Source: an uncultured Eubacteriales bacterium | GTDB lineage: Bacteria > Bacillota > Clostridia > Christensenellales > Borkfalkiaceae | Length of the DNA stretch: 34,978 nt | Direction: 5' to 3' | Assembly: GCA_905210545.1 (NCBI GenBank) | Contig: CAJLXC010000004.1 | Span: 1 to 34,978 of the forward strand | Shown: positions 33,414 to 34,978 of the stretch, one piece after another | Numbering within the stretch: position 1 is the stretch's first letter | Layout: each line of letters begins with the position of its first letter | Program-made: the position numbers and the translations under genes | The notes under the pieces: generated by a model | Told to the model about the DNA's origin: nothing | Seen by the model: the letters and a program-made list of their open reading frames with translations, nothing else | Database searches by the model: none

Positions 33414-33953
33414 TTAAAACGTCGGCGGTGACGATACCCAGATAAATTCCGCTTCTTTATCGGTTTTATTTATTATAGCGTGCGCTTTTTCGCTGGAATA
33501 ATAAAAACTTTCGCCTTTTTTAACTTTTATCCGCCGCTTGCCGAGCGCGACCGTTATCTCGCCCTTTAACACGTAACCGAACTCTTCTCCTTCGTGCGGA
33601 ACGTCCTCGTCTGTAGAAGAATTCGGTTTAAGCTTCATATATACTGGCTCCATCGCGTTTTTCTGCGCGTTGGGAACTAACCAGTTAAGAACGTAAGCGT
33701 TCGTTTCTTTTTCGATAAATTCGTTCTTTCCGAAAGAAATTTTTTCTTCCGACTCGCCGTCGTCGGAAAAAAACTCTTTAAGCGTCGTCCCTAACGCGGA
33801 AAGTATATCGATAAGCGTCGCTATAGAAGGGCTGGTCAACTCGTTTTCGAGCTGAGAAATATACCCTTTCGTCAGTTCGCAACGGTCGGCAAGCTCTTCT
33901 TGCGTAAGCCCGCAGGAAAGCCTCAGCTCCTTTATCTTTTCTCCTATGACCAT
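33414..33953 (-). CDS. XRE-cupin transcriptional regulator (PuuR-like)
   Basis: A 179-residue regulator with an N-terminal XRE helix-turn-helix (residues 5-60; LRLSCGLTQEELADRCELTK then GYISQLENELTSPS) and a C-terminal cupin domain (about 105-175; PHEGEEFGYVLKGEITVALG, KKGESFYYSSEKAHAI). Such regulators of polyamine genes sense the polyamine through the cupin. It is the first gene of the pot operon, so it probably controls its own operon in response to polyamine. GGAGG lies 4 nt before the ATG. The inverted repeat in its leader is the obvious operator candidate. Confidence 0.9.
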   Translation of the reverse strand: MVIGEKIKELRLSCGLTQEELADRCELTKGYISQLENELTSPSIATLIDILSALGTTLKEFFSDDGESEEKISFGKNEFIEKETNAYVLNWLVPNAQKNAMEPVYMKLKPNSSTDEDVPHEGEEFGYVLKGEITVALGKRRIKVKKGESFYYSSEKAHAIINKTDKEAEFIWVSSPPTF

Positions 33954-33972
33954 TCTTCCTCCGTTTACAGCT

Positions 33973-34015
33973 CGGTTTAGAGATTTCTAACAAAAAGTTT
34001 AATAAATCTAAACCG
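33973..34015 (-). promoter_or_regulatory. Candidate operator of pot operon
   Basis: CGGTTTAGAGATTT on the left and AAATCTAAACCG on the right form an inverted repeat with arms of about 8-12 bp and a centre of about 17 bp. It lies directly downstream of the promoter start. Binding by the XRE-cupin regulator is inferred; it could also fold as an RNA hairpin. Confidence 0.55.
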
Positions 34016-34028
34016 AAACAACGCATAT

Positions 34029-34057
34029 ATTATATGTAATAGAAGATTAGTTGTCAA
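34029..34057 (-). promoter_or_regulatory. Consensus promoter of pot operon
   Basis: Minus strand: TTGACA (34052-34057), 17-bp spacer, TATAAT (34029-34034); both boxes perfect. The start is expected near 34022, just before the inverted repeat. Confidence 0.85.
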
Positions 34058-34178
34058 CAGAATTAAAGGCGTATTTAAAATTTTTTTTAAAGTAACGGCT
34101 AATGCCGATAAAATATACTATACAAAACGAAAAACAAGAGTAAAAAATAAATTATTTTTAAAATTCACGTTAAAACGC

Positions 34179-34207
34179 TTGTAAAAAAAAGACGAATTTG
34201 ATAAAAT
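34179..34207 (+). promoter_or_regulatory. Promoter of tRNA-Gln
   Basis: TTGTAA (34179-34184), 17-bp spacer, TAAAAT (34202-34207), about 18 bp before the tRNA. The stretch 34058-34178 is A/T-rich with no gene seen. Confidence 0.6.
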
Positions 34208-34225
34208 AAATAAGCTTGATTACAT

Positions 34226-34301
34226 AGGGGCGTCGCCAAGCGGTAAGGCTACGGACTCTGACTCCGTCATTGCGTTGGTTCGAATCCAGCCGCCCCTGCC
34301 A
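34226..34301 (+). tRNA. tRNA-Gln (anticodon CTG)
   Basis: Acceptor stem AGGGGCG/CGCCCCT, D-arm GCCAAGCGGTAAGGC, anticodon stem ACGGA/TCCGT with loop CTCTGAC (anticodon CTG), T-loop TTCGAAT and an encoded CCA end. All are typical of bacterial glutamine tRNAs. Directly followed by a terminator and then mobile-element sequence. Confidence 0.95.
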
Positions 34302-34308
34302 AACGAAA

Positions 34309-34338
34309 AACCACTTGCCTTTGCAAGTGGTTTTTTTT
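34309..34338 (+). terminator. Terminator of tRNA-Gln
   Basis: AACCACTTGC, a 4-nt CTTT loop and the exact complement GCAAGTGGTT are followed by a run of T. A strong intrinsic terminator 7 bp after the tRNA. Confidence 0.92.
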
Positions 34339-34339
34339 G

Positions 34340-34863
34340 TTTGCGTACGGGGTGAGCGATGAGAACCAAAGGTTCGGACGCCTTTGACAGGCTTTTTCAT
34401 GACGGGCATAGTCCTGCGTACCGCTACCCGTCGTTCCGACGATTAAAGCGTGCAACTGACTTGTCGTTATTACTTCAACGCTTCCGCCCTTTTTCTCCGC
34501 GCCGATGACGATACCGTCCGTTTTTTCCTCTGCCGATTTATAGTCGTAAACCTGAAATTCTTTGAGTTTTTTTAGCCTTTTCACCGACAGCCATTCGGTA
34601 TCTTCCAAGTCGTTTTCGTTAAGAGCGATGTTCTGCGCGTCTACCCGATACATCATAAGATACCCTATGAGTATCAAGCCGTTCGCCACGCCGACGGAAA
34701 GCCAATAGTTTTTGTAGCTTAATATCTCGCCTATGCTTTTCCCGCCGAGCGAAAACAGATACATAACGAGTACAGCTACAAAGGCGAAGAGTATTCCCCA
34801 AAACAGAAGTTTGAGTTTATTCTTTTTTCTCTTTTTGTGCCTTGTTATATCTTTTCTGTTCAA
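34340..34863 (-). pseudogene. Broken conjugative coupling-protein gene (VirD4/TcpA-like), N-terminal part only
   Basis: Starts with TTG at 34863 (AAGGAGG upstream, stop of the previous gene overlapping as TTGA). A basic N-terminus is followed by two membrane segments (about residues 19-43 and 51-71), and then a soluble region leading to the ATP-binding loop HALIVGTTGSG, as in type IV coupling proteins that feed DNA to conjugation channels. After GSG the Lys-Thr of the P-loop is not intact: the frame reads TQDYARHEKAC and then nonsense through the terminator and tRNA, while the +1 frame reads MPVMKKPVKG, which looks like the natural continuation of TQDYA. The gene is therefore truncated at the tRNA and probably frameshifted. 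No ATPase function is possible. Confidence 0.65.
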
Positions 34864-34976
34864 TCTTTATAGTTCACCTCCTTGTATTCTCCGTTTTCTC
34901 TTTTACGCTGTTCTTCCATTTCTTTTTCAATATCCTGCAAGCGGTGCGAAAAATCTCTTTCCAAGAGTTCGCTTTC
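34860..34976 (-). CDS. C-terminal part of a conjugation-linked protein (5' part outside window)
   Basis: The minus-strand frame enters at the window edge, reads ESELLERDFSHRLQDIEKEM, then EEQRKRENGEYKEVNYKD, and stops at 34860, overlapping the coupling-protein start. It is charged and helical. The position suits a PcfB-like or relaxase-associated gene, but the fragment is too short for a family call. Confidence 0.45.
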   Translation of the reverse strand, partial: ESELLERDFSHRLQDIEKEMEEQRKRENGEYKEVNYKD

Positions 34977-34978
34977 GC

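Noticed and set aside
34170..34409. Minus-strand ORFs across tRNA-Gln ending in peptides such as RLDSNQRN and AGAAGFEPTQ
   Set aside because: These are the well-known false translations of tRNA genes; the tRNA and its terminator explain the sequence.

Overview
The window reads as a chromosome segment of a low-to-mid GC Clostridia-type Bacillota (Firmicutes). Clues are the metK-comF-secA-prfB-tsaD block, strong AAGGAG-type ribosome binding sites, near-consensus TTGACA/TATAAT promoters, many lipoproteins, and secreted proteins with GLUG-like and bacterial Ig-like domains of the kind seen in uncultured gut Clostridia. A finer placement (for example Christensenellales) would be a guess.

Layout. 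(1) 1-3.7 kb: the 3' part of an ApbE-type flavin transferase converges on a three-gene NitT/TauT-like ABC importer. The importer is preceded by a consensus promoter and a structured leader with mutually exclusive terminator and antiterminator pairings, which looks like an unclassified riboswitch. (2) 3.8-15.5 kb: a long minus-strand sugar locus. In transcription order it holds a decapitated C-terminal remnant of a gene, a GLUG/Ig-like lipoprotein, an unlisted 44-codon small ORF, a secreted GLUG protein, a GH38 alpha-mannosidase, a GHL6-like glycoside hydrolase, the last 19 codons of a deleted ROK sugar kinase gene, a PfkB fructokinase and a class I mannose-6-phosphate isomerase. Most junctions are 4-nt ATGA overlaps. 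The locus fits uptake-linked trimming of mannose-containing glycans and feeding of mannose and fructose to fructose-6-phosphate. (3) 15.5-16.3 kb: debris of a mobile element beside tRNA-Leu(CAG). (4) 16.3-23.4 kb: housekeeping block metK-comF-secA-prfB-tsaD, with prfB carrying a programmed +1 frameshift. (5) 23.4-28.9 kb: a TetR regulator with two identical palindromic operators, a heterodimeric ABC exporter and a PflX-like radical SAM protein, closed by a bidirectional terminator. (6) 28.9-34.1 kb: a polyamine importer, XRE-cupin regulator-potA-potB-potC-potD, in which PotA carries a duplicated C-terminal TOBE-like unit. (7) 34.2-35 kb: tRNA-Gln(CTG), its terminator, then the broken 5' part of a conjugative coupling-protein gene and the end of another conjugation gene.

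The most notable points are the unclassified attenuator-like leader, the 44-residue peptide coupled to a surface protein and sharing a tail pattern with the neighbouring lipoprotein, the ROK-kinase deletion scar, the duplicated PotA regulatory domain and two mobile-element scars each lying against a tRNA gene. No CRISPR array, phage module or complete insertion sequence was seen. All assignments are from reading motifs and context; no database search was run.
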